Part shown: piece after piece, positions 43,466 to 52,572 of the stretch | How positions within the stretch are numbered: the first letter of the stretch is position 1 | How the letters are laid out: the number at the start of each line of letters is the position of its first letter | Origin: Lasiosphaeris hirsuta | Taxonomy: Eukaryota > Ascomycota > Sordariomycetes > Sordariales > Lasiosphaeriaceae | Assembly: GCA_030549175.1 (NCBI GenBank) | Contig: JAUKUA010000006.1 | Location: 2,046,001 to 2,110,000, forward strand | DNA length: 64,000 nucleotides | Direction: 5' to 3' | The notes under the pieces: generated by a model | What the model saw: only the letters and a program-made list of their open reading frames with translations | Database searches by the model: none | What the model was told of the DNA's origin: nothing | Program-made: the position numbers and the translations under genes

Positions 43466-44723
43466 GTGGATGCGGAGAAAAGTAAGTTGGAGAATTGGAC
43501 CACAGGAGCTCGCACTTGTGCTGAGATTTCTCAACAGGTGGGGCCTATCACACCATGTTTCATTTCCAGCGCACGGACAATACGGTGGAAGTTGCTGATG
43601 GCTTGGCAGATTGGGTGACAGAAATCGTCCGAGACGCTAACGAAGGCCCGAGTACAAGGTGCTTACGACTTTGCTATATTCTAGAACTAACGATACGGCA
43701 TCCCCTTCTTCAAATCTGTCCTTTTCAGGAGCAAGGAAGTCAGCCAGACCGAGAGAATCTAACCCGCAAGAACTACCTTCGAACTTACCACGACAATTCT
43801 TTTGGTTGACGAGGTGAGGGGCGTGGAAAGGAAGAGGCTCCTGTCCGACGATGTTGTCAGAAAGAAAAGGGTCCAGGGGCCACTAGAATCCAGTCAGCAG
43901 AGCTGACTGGATGCATAGCACTGCCAATGGAACTATCGAGTCTCAGCCTCTGTAGGAAGGAAGCGCGAGTGAGCCTCAGCCACCACAGTGACAAAGGCTG
44001 GATCTTGCTGAAAGGCACCAGGCGCAGTCAGCGGGCGGCGCGTAGTTCTATCTGGCATGCGCACAGGTCGAGATCACTACTAGGGGCGGGAGCGGCACAC
44101 TGGTGTCGATTGTGGCGTTCCTTGGAGCTTATAAGCCGGGCAGGCCCAATCCGAACTTTAGCTAGCAGACCACAGCGAACATACCCCAGGTGCCGTTAGA
44201 CTGGCGCCTGTGACGCCGAGTCAACTCTCTTTTCGAATGCAGACCGGCCCTGACCAGAACGAAGTACAATGGTCCTGCGGCGGGCAAGAGTCATGGTACT
44301 ATCAACAAGTGTATGGCACGCCACTGTGGGGCGTTGCCATGTCCAACGCACCTGCCATTCAAAACTACGGAAGCGTAAAAACGTGACGAGGGAGGCTTAT
44401 CGCTTTCCCCAACGTCTTGTAAGCTCCTCAAGGACTGCAATAACCCCTCGAATATTTCTAACGAGGGCTTCCAATCAGTCAACACGCAGCGTCCAGTATC
44501 AGTCTAAAAATTCGAAGCAAACCTGGCCATCAACAGTTCATTGTGCTCTGGCTTATCGATCTTCACCAGCGAATCATATCAACTACCAATGCACCGCCGC
44601 AGCAGCTAGACTAGTAGATCGAGGCTGTAACGGATAAGGCCAGCCAGCATCACGTCGTACCCGAGGGTCTAATGACACGATCGGAGGCAACAGAGCATCG
44701 ACGCAAACTCTGCAAGAACGCAG
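43466..44723. other. Region without recognisable genes
   Basis: About 1.26 kb next to the transposon. A plus-strand frame at 43555-43809 (VEVADGLADWVTEIVRDANE) is open and may be an old gene fragment, but no family is recognised. The remainder has stops in all frames. Confidence 0.4.
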
Positions 44724-45025
44724 TCACTTCCAGGAAGAGGCAGAGGTGGGTGGCGAGCCGGAGATGCATTTCCCGTTGTCCAGGATGAACCCTCCGCACT
44801 GCGGCGACTTGATGACTGTGCACTTGTCCTTGACGGGTTCGGAGCCGTCGCGACGCTCGGGGCGCGTCGTTAACACGCATTCAGGCTTCCCATCCTTGTC
44901 GGGGTGCACCGTCAGGCCGTCCTCGGGGGATCCGCACGTCGGACCGGCGCGAGAATCAAAATTTCGGTAGCAGCAGCACAAGCTGCGCCGCCCCAGAGGG
45001 CCAAGATATCAAGAGTTCGAACCAT
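44724..45025 (-). CDS. Small secreted cysteine-rich protein, probably frameshifted
   Basis: From the ATG at 45025 the frame gives a signal-peptide-like start (MVRTLDILALWGGAACAAAT). One base later the sequence continues in another frame as FDSRAGPTCGSPEDGLTVHP, GKPECVLTTRP, KDKCTVIKSPQCGGFILDNG and KCISGSPPTSASSWK, ending at 44724. A missing T in the TTTT run near 44965 would reunite them. The mature part has five regularly spaced Cys in about 80 residues, the format of fungal small secreted proteins or effectors. Function unknown. It could also be read as two unrelated pieces. Confidence 0.45.
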
Positions 45026-45171
45026 GGCTGCGGTTTTTGGTCTTTGGGGACCGCATCGTGTTCACGAACTCGGGGTTCTGTCATCTATTGTATAGCCCGC
45101 TTCTCTGGGCTTTTGCAAGGCTTCTGTTGGACTGAGTTGTTGCCCACGCTGAGGAGTGGGGGAAGGGAGTC

Positions 45172-45940
45172 TTGTCTCCATGGAGCCGAGTGCGGTCACA
45201 GCAACGCAGCCGTGCTGTTCTGTACAAGGAAGACGTCCATGAGAGGAACCTCGACCGCAGAGCCATACTCAACCTGCTCGAGAGCCAGGCCGGCACACAA
45301 GACCCCCCAGGATTCGCGTTGACTAGGGCAATAACTCCCGGAAGCTTCCTGACACTCGTCGCCCACTTCGATGTCACTAATATGTGGAAAACAATTGGTG
45401 TCTTGTGTCGTGGCTCTCACTTCCCGCCCGTCGCCGCCATGAGCGGCTGGGCACACAAGGACGACCGCGTCCAATATCCAGATTGCCGGAGAGGAATGGA
45501 CGGATGCGGTCCACCCAATTTGCAAATATGTCGGACATGAACTACCCCTACATGTGCATGGCCAAGGCCAACCGGGAAAGTTCCATGCCTATCATGCCGA
45601 GAAGCAACTCATTGTATACTTTGTGAGCAGGCATGTCTTTCTCCAAGAATACGGCACCAGGGTGGGATGGAATAAGGGTGTTATGGGCAAGAGGAATTAC
45701 AGGTTACACAAGCTCGGGGCCGACTGTGCTTCGGTTCGAGAGGCGTCACAACGACTGATAGAGACCGCCGTTCCTCCCGTCGTCAACTCGGAACTATCAG
45801 AGTTGAAACCGCCCGTCTCACTACGAAAGGGTATCGTTATGGTGTCCCGTCCACAGTGTTTGGACTGTCAGCGCTTTGTGGCGCGCTTGAACGAGGTTCT
45901 TGAGCTTGAGATCACGGTTGTAATTTGCAGCGTCGTCTAG
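45172..45940 (+). pseudogene. Zinc-dependent deaminase-like protein, frame disrupted
   Basis: The 3' part is open from about 45430 to 45940: IQIAGEEWTDAVHPICKYVG, then GKFHAYHAEKQLIVYFVSRH, and RPQCLDCQRFVARLNEVLEL near the end. H-A-E (45593-45601) plus P-x-C-x2-C (45857-45868) are the zinc-binding and catalytic signature of the cytidine-deaminase superfamily. The HAEK form and C-x-DC recall DYW-like and related fungal nucleic-acid deaminases. The 5' part (EDVHERNLDRRAILNLLESQ) lies in another frame. It joins near 45430-45480 either through a frameshift or an unrecognised intron, and there is no ATG in the 3' frame. The catalytic part itself looks intact. Substrate unknown. Confidence 0.55.
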
Positions 45941-46206
45941 GCAGTCACGAATTCGATCAGAATTAGAACGGCCGTCCCATTTCCAGGTTGCCATCACGGA
46001 TGGGACCGGCAACGGGCTGCATATGGTAGTGAGTTGCAATCTCTATACGTCTCCAGCTCAGGTTACCTTACTGAGGGCAGCATTCGAGAAACGCACAAGT
46101 CTGTAGTCCACCATGCAGACGACTCACTGCAAAACCCGTTGATTATCCACAAAATCACTACCCTCATATCAAGTATTCCTCATGCCCAGAACCCGCCCAC
46201 CCCAAC

Positions 46207-46725
46207 CTAAAACCACCTCTGCCCCCTCCACCCCAACCCCCTCCTCCGCCTCCTCCTCTCCCCATAAAACTCCCCCACCCACCGCTTCAGATCCCTCACC
46301 TCCTCCTCCACCACCCGCCGCACCCCCTCATTACCAGCCCAGTTCTGACGGTACAGGTCCGAGCAGTGCGTGCCGCCGGGGATCACCCGCACCGGCGCGT
46401 CCTCGGTGCCCCGCATCGGCCCGCCCGGCCGCCCCGCCGCCGACACCGTCGCGCCTAGCCACGGGTCGCGCTCCCCGTTGGTGAACATGATGCGCCGGGG
46501 CGGTTGCGCGGGGGGGAAGGTCCAGCCGCCTGTGCGATTGTTGACGTCCGCGGCGCGCTGGCCCTGGGAGATGCCTGTGGCCGGGGAAGAGGGGAAGAAG
46601 AGGGCGCATTGCGCTCGGAAGTAGTCGGCTGTGAGGAGCCGGGAGACCAGGGTTGGGTAGGATGGGGGTGGGGCGGTTTGCCAGTATTCGAAGCTGGAGG
46701 GGGGGAGGGGGTGTTAGTGAGTGGG

Positions 46726-46772
<47 letters not shown>

Positions 46773-48075
46773 GAGGTGGGGAGTAGTTACGGTTCGTTGC
46801 AGAGCATCCATTGCCATTGGCGGTCGGCACCGTTGTTGGCGGCGGAAAGATCGTGGTAGACTGGGTTGGTCGGGTCGGTCAGGGCGAAGCAGCGCGTGTT
46901 GTTGCGACCGCGGTAGGAGGGGTAGTCGGTGGATTCGCAGACTAACAAGGGGGTTAGTGTTTTGTCGTGGGATGGGAGGGGGCGCGCATGGCTTGCTTAC
47001 ACCCCGGGAGGTATTGCTCCGTGAACCACTTAGCGTACCCGTTGAGGGCTCGGGGCAGGCCGATACCCTCGGCGCCCGGGACGGGGCCGGAATTGAGCTC
47101 GACGTTTTCAACGTGGTCGCAGAAATCATAGAATGGGCTGCTCTTCAGCAAGGTGCTGGTGTAGAACTGAGTCGACTGCCACATTCTAGGTCCGCTTGAA
47201 AGAGCACTGGTTGGGGTCAGTAAGCTTGGCTTAGTCCCATTGGTCTTTTTTTTACTTTTGTCTTACTATGCAAAGTCGGCGTCAGAAAGGTCAGTAAGCA
47301 AAAACTTTTCTTTGAGCCGCAGCTTGTCCTCCCCCCTTCCCTTGAGCAGCACCTGGTCAACGTGTGCGATAACCTTGTGAAAATCTGCGCTGCAGTTTTG
47401 GGGCATGGCCTCCTGAGCAGCCGAGAAGTACCGCCAGTAGTCTTCGACGGCCTGGACGACACCACTGGTTACGTGGTAAGCCCAAAAGGTTCCCGGGTCG
47501 AGCGCAGCGGTCCAGGCTGCCAGAGCGCCTGCGTACGATCCTCCGGACAGGATCCATGGCGCCAGGGCTGGAGAGCTCGCCCCGGATTCGTCAAAGGGCG
47601 GTTTGAAATTGTTTGCAAAGTATGCCAGGTCCTTCCTAGCATTCTCCGTCGTGAGGTACTGTAGATTTTTGGAGGTGAGGCTGGTAAACGGCGAAGACTC
47701 TCCCCAGTACCGGTGCTCCAAAATGATAACGGCGCCCCCAGTCTCACTTGCGAACAGGCCCGGCAGCCGGTCGGCGGTGGTGTAGGTCTTGTTGAGGTTC
47801 GTCGCTGGCACCTCGCCCGGGGTCATGAGGATGATGGGCGAGCCGGGGCCTTTCCAGAACTCGGTGCCATACCAGTAGCGCTGCGGGAATGTGCCGAGGT
47901 GCGGGTTCGAGTGGTCGATGAGCTGGTCAAAGGTCCCCCAGCCATTGAAGCTGAGAGACCGCTTGCTCAGCTTCTCGGTCCCCGCATCGATGGGGCCGAC
48001 CTCGATGCCGGGAGAGCGGTGGAGGGCCCGGACGGGGATGCTCGCAGCAAGGAGACTGACCAAGAATGTCTTCAT
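46207..48075 (-). CDS. Serine carboxypeptidase S28 family, secreted
   Basis: S28 peptidases (prolyl carboxypeptidase/DPP7 type) remove terminal residues next to proline, usually outside the cell at acid pH. Four exons, 47267-48075, 47001-47206, 46791-46941 and 46207-46693, encode 550 residues. MKTFLVSLLAASIPVRA is a signal peptide. Diagnostic segments: FDQLIDHSNPHLGTFPQRYW, EHRYWGESSPF, ILSGGSYAGALAAW (nucleophile Ser in GGSYAG), MFTNGERDPWLGA (catalytic Asp) and VIPGGTHCSDLYR (catalytic His). Exon 2 supplies YALSSGPRMWQSTQFYTS and PGAEGIGLPRALNGYAKWFT. The last 20 residues are unusually arginine-rich (GERRRRRRGLGWRGQRWF). Intron 3 contains a long CT/GA microsatellite. Confidence 0.94.
46728..46764 (+). 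repeat. (GA)n microsatellite in an intron
   Basis: About 18 GA units (CT on the coding strand) lie inside intron 3 of the S28 peptidase gene, forming part of its pyrimidine tract. Confidence 0.9.
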
Positions 48076-48843
48076 CGTGGGCGCTACCTCGCTTGGGAGT
48101 TGGGCAGGGGGCGAGGAGAGGAGCAAAGGTGGGCCTCAGCTGTGCATTCTGGGGTTTATACACAGGTCGAGTTTGACGAGAAGAGTTGAAACAAAAATGT
48201 CCCGAGAGGCGTCCCCGGTTACCACCAGGTTACCAGGCGGGGAGGGGGTTCCGAGAAAGAAAAAAAAGCATGCGCGTCCCCGACGGTAATGCGGTGCTAC
48301 TGCAATGCAGGCCGCCATCGAGGCTGGGTTTGTTTGGTTTTGTTTGGCAGTTGGCGATGGAGGCAAGGATCCCATTGGACTCGGCGAGTGCCACTTCTGC
48401 ATCTAGGCGCAATGTCAGCCGATCATCCGAGACATTTTCTTCTTTTTTGGAGCGCTTTTCGACCTTGGCAGGGCCCAGGGGCCAGTCGTCCACTTTTCCA
48501 GCTCCAGCCTCTGGGCGTTCGATAGCGTGAGAAAAGGATCATACGGACACAGTCAGCAGCTGGGGTCGAGTCTGGAAGGCGTCGGAAAAATACAGATAGT
48601 GAGTGAGGGTTTGGCACCGGGAGGTGAATCTTGAGAAAACTTTGAGAAAACTTGTCATGTTGACTTGAGCTTCAACTTGAAGTGTTTGCAAAAAGCCAAT
48701 TCAACGTTGGTTGATTGATGTTATTTCGATGCAAACGGGCAAACCGCTTAGCTAGATGGAAAGCGCTGGGTTAGGGTTCTGATCCACACCGAAATGCATG
48801 CCCCCATCAAGACGGATTCGGGCGCACGGACTCAACAAAGCAA
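48076..48843. other. Intergenic region upstream of the S28 peptidase
   Basis: This holds the peptidase promoter and, at 48626-48680, a set of short repeats (CTTGAGAAAACTT, TTGACTTGAGCTTCAACTTGAAG) with inverted symmetry. No coding sequence is supported. Confidence 0.45.
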
Positions 48844-48931
48844 CTCCTTGTGGTGTAGTTGGCTATCACGTTCGGCTGTAATTGTAAAATCATATACCGA
48901 AAGGTCACCGGCTCGATTCCGGTCGAGGAGA
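48844..48931 (+). tRNA. tRNA with expanded anticodon loop (Tyr-GTA if intron-containing)
   Basis: A full cloverleaf can be drawn: acceptor CTCCTTG/CGAGGAG with discriminator A at 48931, D arm GTGTAGTTGGCTATCAC, anticodon stem TTCGG/CCGAA (48871-48875 and 48897-48901), five-base variable loop, and T arm ACCGG-CTCGATT-CCGGT. The anticodon loop has 21 bases instead of 7. If bases 34-36 follow the CT in the normal way, the anticodon is GTA (Tyr). A 14-base intron (48882-48895) would then sit one base 3' of it, the canonical site. The body, however, resembles fungal tRNA-Glu/Gly more than tRNA-Tyr, so it may be a pseudo-tRNA with an insertion in the anticodon loop. Confidence 0.6.
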
Positions 48932-49154
48932 CACATTCATTTTGCAGCTTTTTACTACCCTCAGCAATGTTCAGACCGAAGAAAAGTATTTATTTGCATT
49001 GCAAGGCAAGGTAGTATACAAACCAAACACTGACAACAGACAAATGGGTATCGCACTCATCGCAAGGCGTCCCGAAGGTTGCACAGCAAAGAACCAAAGC
49101 ACAGCATATTACAAACGCCTGCCGAGGAAACACAAGACAAGTACTAATAAATGA

Positions 49155-50693
49155 CTACCCCGCCATGTCATGCAGACACCGAACCGACGCGTCCGTCTCG
49201 GTCGACTTTGTCACATTCAGGCCATTGACCGACACCCTCACCCACAGGTTGCGCTCGATATTGGCATTGGCAACGCGGGTGGTGACGACGGAGCCGCCTA
49301 GGGCATCGACGGTTTTGAAGCCGCAGGCCCGGACCTTGGGCAGGACGTCGTCGACGTAGCTCTTGGGGGTGCGCGTGGTGTAGGTGACAGTGTGGCAGTC
49401 GTTGGTGCACTTGTCGGAACACGTCTTGGTGCCGCTCGAGCTGGTGGTGCACGAGTTGCGGCACTTGCGAACGCAGTCCTGGCGGTCCTTGCACTCGGAG
49501 AACCAGCCGTGCACGACGCCCGTGATGGCCCCATTGGGCGACGAAAAGAACTGGCTCCACGCCGCGTCGTGCCCCACACAGGCATAGGCAGCTCCCCGCG
49601 AGCTAAACAGGCCCAGCACGACAGCCGCGACCTTCTTGTTCTTGCCCTTGCCCTTGCCCTTGCCGCGCTTACTGCCCGAGGAAAGCGAGGCCGACGACCG
49701 GCTCGATTTCTCGCCCTTCTCCTCGCTCGACGCCGCACTCGCCCTGCCCCACGTCTTGGGCTTGAAGAGCGACCACCCCCTCGCGGCCCTAGCATACTCA
49801 ATCTCCGGCTTGCTCATGGTCGCCATCCTCCACAGCTTATACGTCGCCACGGCGCCCAACAACCCACCCAGCACCGTCACAGCGATCAACCCCAGCTGTC
49901 CCCGGTACGAGTTCTTCATCCCCTCCAGCTCATTCCCCATGAGAATCACCGCCACCGCCGCCAGGCACGCATCGGGGTACCGGTCCTTGACCGCCCAGTT
50001 CCACATGCGCCCCGCATCGCAATCCACCACCCCCTTCGCTACGGCCCGCGCCGTCACCGCGCACGCGTTGTATGCAAAGTTGGGGTCGTCACACGACGTG
50101 CACCCCTCGTAGCACGCGTCGTACACGTCGCTGCGCGCCCGCGCCTTCCAGTCCGACATCGTCCCGCGCACCGACGCGTTGGCGAGTAGGTTTTGTACGT
50201 GTGCGACAACTGCGTAGGTAGCGCCCGCTGCGATGCCTAGTCCCACGAGGATCGCTGCTGGGAGGGCGAGGCGTGCGAGGAGGGGGTGGCGGCGCGGTGG
50301 GGGTGTGCCCAGGGGCTTGGGTTCGTGGGTTGGGGTGTGGGTTGAGGTGTGGGTCGAGGCGTGGAGCTCGTTGTGGGTGGTGCTGTTGTGGTGGCCGGTA
50401 GTGTGGCCGCTGCTGTGATGCTCGGTGCCATGGCCACTGCCGTGCTGCGTGTCATGGTGGACAGCGTGGCCTTCGTGGTGCTCGTTGTCGTGGCCGTCGT
50501 GGCCGGGCACGGCCGTGATGGAGCTTCTGCTCGACCGAGACGAGGAGCGCGAACGCGACCGGGATCGGGACCGCGACGGCGATGGCGCGCGCTCCGACGA
50601 TGGTGAAGACGATCGCGATCGCGACCGTACCGAAACTGACGATCGTGGGCTTTGAGCTGGGCTCGACGGCGGGCTGATGCCGCTGTCCGACAT
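49155..50693 (-). CDS. SR- and His-rich membrane protein, unknown function
   Basis: One exon from the ATG at 50693 encodes 512 residues. It opens with MSDSGISPPSSPAQSP, then a dense Ser-Arg region (SRSRSRSRSRSSSRSSRSS) and a histidine-rich segment (HDGHDNEHHEGHAVHHDTQH and further His-x-His), likely metal-binding or disordered. Hydrophobic segments are at about 150-170 (RLALPAAILVGLGIAAGATY), 255-272 (LGLIAVTVLGGLLGAVATY) and a weaker one at 345-360. Between and after them are cysteine-rich parts (YDACYEGCTSCDDPNFAYNA; ECKDRQDCVRKCRNSC ... CSDKCTNDCH). There is no signal peptide. The Cys pairs suggest an extracellular or luminal disulfide domain. I recognise no named family. Confidence 0.78.
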   Translation of the reverse strand: MSDSGISPPSSPAQSPRSSVSVRSRSRSSSPSSERAPSPSRSRSRSRSRSSSRSSRSSITAVPGHDGHDNEHHEGHAVHHDTQHGSGHGTEHHSSGHTTGHHNSTTHNELHASTHTSTHTPTHEPKPLGTPPPRRHPLLARLALPAAILVGLGIAAGATYAVVAHVQNLLANASVRGTMSDWKARARSDVYDACYEGCTSCDDPNFAYNACAVTARAVAKGVVDCDAGRMWNWAVKDRYPDACLAAVAVILMGNELEGMKNSYRGQLGLIAVTVLGGLLGAVATYKLWRMATMSKPEIEYARAARGWSLFKPKTWGRASAASSEEKGEKSSRSSASLSSGSKRGKGKGKGKNKKVAAVVLGLFSSRGAAYACVGHDAAWSQFFSSPNGAITGVVHGWFSECKDRQDCVRKCRNSCTTSSSGTKTCSDKCTNDCHTVTYTTRTPKSYVDDVLPKVRACGFKTVDALGGSVVTTRVANANIERNLWVRVSVNGLNVTKSTETDASVRCLHDMAG

Positions 50694-52157
50694 ATTAGGC
50701 AGCCCTCCGGGAGCTGGAGCTCGGAAGGAGGATTTGGGGTGGAGTCGAGTGCAGCGACTGCCGGGACTCAACCAACACGGCAATTGATCCTTCGCTCTTA
50801 AACGAAGATCTTGCCCTGGCTAGTAAGTTATCCCGCAGAGTCAAAAACTTGTGAAATGTGAACGAGAACAAGTTGCAGATCTCGTGCCGTGAAAGGGAGT
50901 AGAACCAAAAAGAAAAAAAGGGGGAAAGGACGTTGGAAAAGTATTTGGGAATGGCGTTTATTTTCCTTTCAGCTCAAGGCCTGAAGCGCCACCATAACCC
51001 GCACGATGCAAGATATGGTCGGAACCGGCGTAGCGTGTCGGGGGCTGAAGTGGGCGGGGAGTTGTCTGACAGTCTTGGCAACTTTGATAACAGGGTGGCA
51101 TACGAACGACCGAACAGTGCCTCAACCACACACAATTGGGCCCCAAAAGGGATTCATCCGGCGATGCGCCAGACCGGCCAAACACTGTTGTCGCACAACA
51201 TGCAAACGCGGCAGTTGGTGATGTTGGAGGCCCCCAAGCGCCGTCGAGCATCGTGGGTATGTACCAACTCCAACAACCTGGTCACAGTCTGGGCCAGGGA
51301 TGGAGACAGGGAAGCGAGAGCGACAAAGAGACCAGCGCTCATGTTTTCCTCTATCAACTATATCAACTAACCTGAGTCCAAGAAGAGGGGAGAGCCGTGT
51401 AACCAGGTCGGGGCTGGACGGGACTGGACGGGAGGGCCTCAAACCTATCATGCAATCAATTGGTGCACAACAGGTAGCTTACGAGATTCGGAGTGCAATG
51501 ATGACCAAAAACCGCTGGATAGGCTGAAAATAAGTCCGATACATGTACTAACTGCCTGTTAAGAAATAGTAAGCGGGAGGTTATCCGGAATATTATACCT
51601 GAGGCGGCGAGTGCGTGCTGTCATCATTCACTATTCGTGCCCGGCTTCCATACCTGCAGGGATATCACCCATCGAGATTCGACGGCTGACAAAGAACTAT
51701 ATGCTGCCAAAGCCCACCTCATGGACAACACAATGAACTCAAACGTAACTCATTGTTCTAGGGTACTAATTCGATCTTTTACTTGCTACCTTATGTGTTT
51801 GTTAGCACGGGACTCCAAGGCTGTAACCGAGAAATTGTGGCCCCAAGTGGTTGTGGATGTGGGCTTGACCACCATTATGCTGACCATCTCAAGTATGCTA
51901 ATCGAGAGAGTTGCTGCTGCGCATGACTCTATGCCACAAATAAACAAGAAGATAAGTGAAACAGGGAGGAAAAGTCATTTATTAGGTCCCTGAGCTATAA
52001 CTCCCAAGTCCATGCCAGCGCGCCTAGGCCAGATCAAAACATCCTACCCCAGCCTGACCCCAAATCAGGTCAAGTCCATCCCCTTCCCCAGGGGAAACCG
52101 AGTGTGTCTCCCAGAAGGGGTGTCCGACGAGAAACTCCCGTCTGATAAGCGATGTTT
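50694..52157. other. Long region without supported genes
   Basis: About 1.46 kb. The first part is the promoter of the SR/His-rich gene. At 51540-51600 the sequence becomes AT-rich. Frames on both strands at 50930-51540 are open but mutually overlapping and lack any family signal. Confidence 0.45.
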
Positions 52158-52479
52158 CTACTTCACAGACTTCTTCTTCTTGGACCCCTTCTTGGATTCC
52201 TTCTTGGATTCCTTGTCCTTTCTGGTCTCATCATCCTTCGACCCCCCAGACCGTACCGATGCTTTCTCGTCGAGCGGGTAGCACCTTTTTTGACAGTTAC
52301 TGCAAACTCTCCCCCGTTTTTTTTAGATATGTGCCGCATCTCCCCTCGCCGCAGTATTCGCAAATACACAGGAACGGGTAGCTCGGGTCCCATATACCAC
52401 TGTCATTTTCTTCCGGATCGTCCATCCTTTCGTACTTTGAATGGCGATGGCCTTGCAGGTCTTTTCCAGACTTTCCCAT
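52158..52479 (-). pseudogene. Small Cys-rich, Lys-tailed protein, one-base frameshift
   Basis: From ATG 52479 the frame reads MGKSGKDLQGHRHSKYERMD, DPEENDSGIWDPSYPFLCIC and EYCGEGRCGTYLKKTGE. One base later it resumes as CSNCQKRCYPLDEKASVRSG and ends with a lysine tail (SKKESKKGSKKKKSVK). The slip lies at or just after an eight-A run near 52325. The two Cys pairs (CEYC, CSNC) suit a small zinc-binding fold. It is either a recently broken small gene or a homopolymer error. Confidence 0.4.
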
Positions 52480-52539
52480 GTTCCCAGATTGGCTGGGTTG
52501 TTATGACTTTGATGACAGTGTGGTGGCGAGCACTGAGCA

Positions 52540-52572
52540 GTGAGCGGTGAGCGGTGAGCGGTGAGCGGTGAG
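52540..52572 (+). repeat. Heptamer tandem repeat (GTGAGCG)n
   Basis: About four and a half units of GTGAGCG follow one another, preceded by degenerate copies (CACTGAGCAGTGAGC). Another copy (GGTGAGCGGTGG) lies at about 52822. Confidence 0.85.

Noticed and set aside
50237..50455. Threonine/serine-rich frame on the minus strand at the His-rich region
   Set aside because: Out-of-frame reading of the repeated CAC/CAT codons of the SR/His-rich protein.
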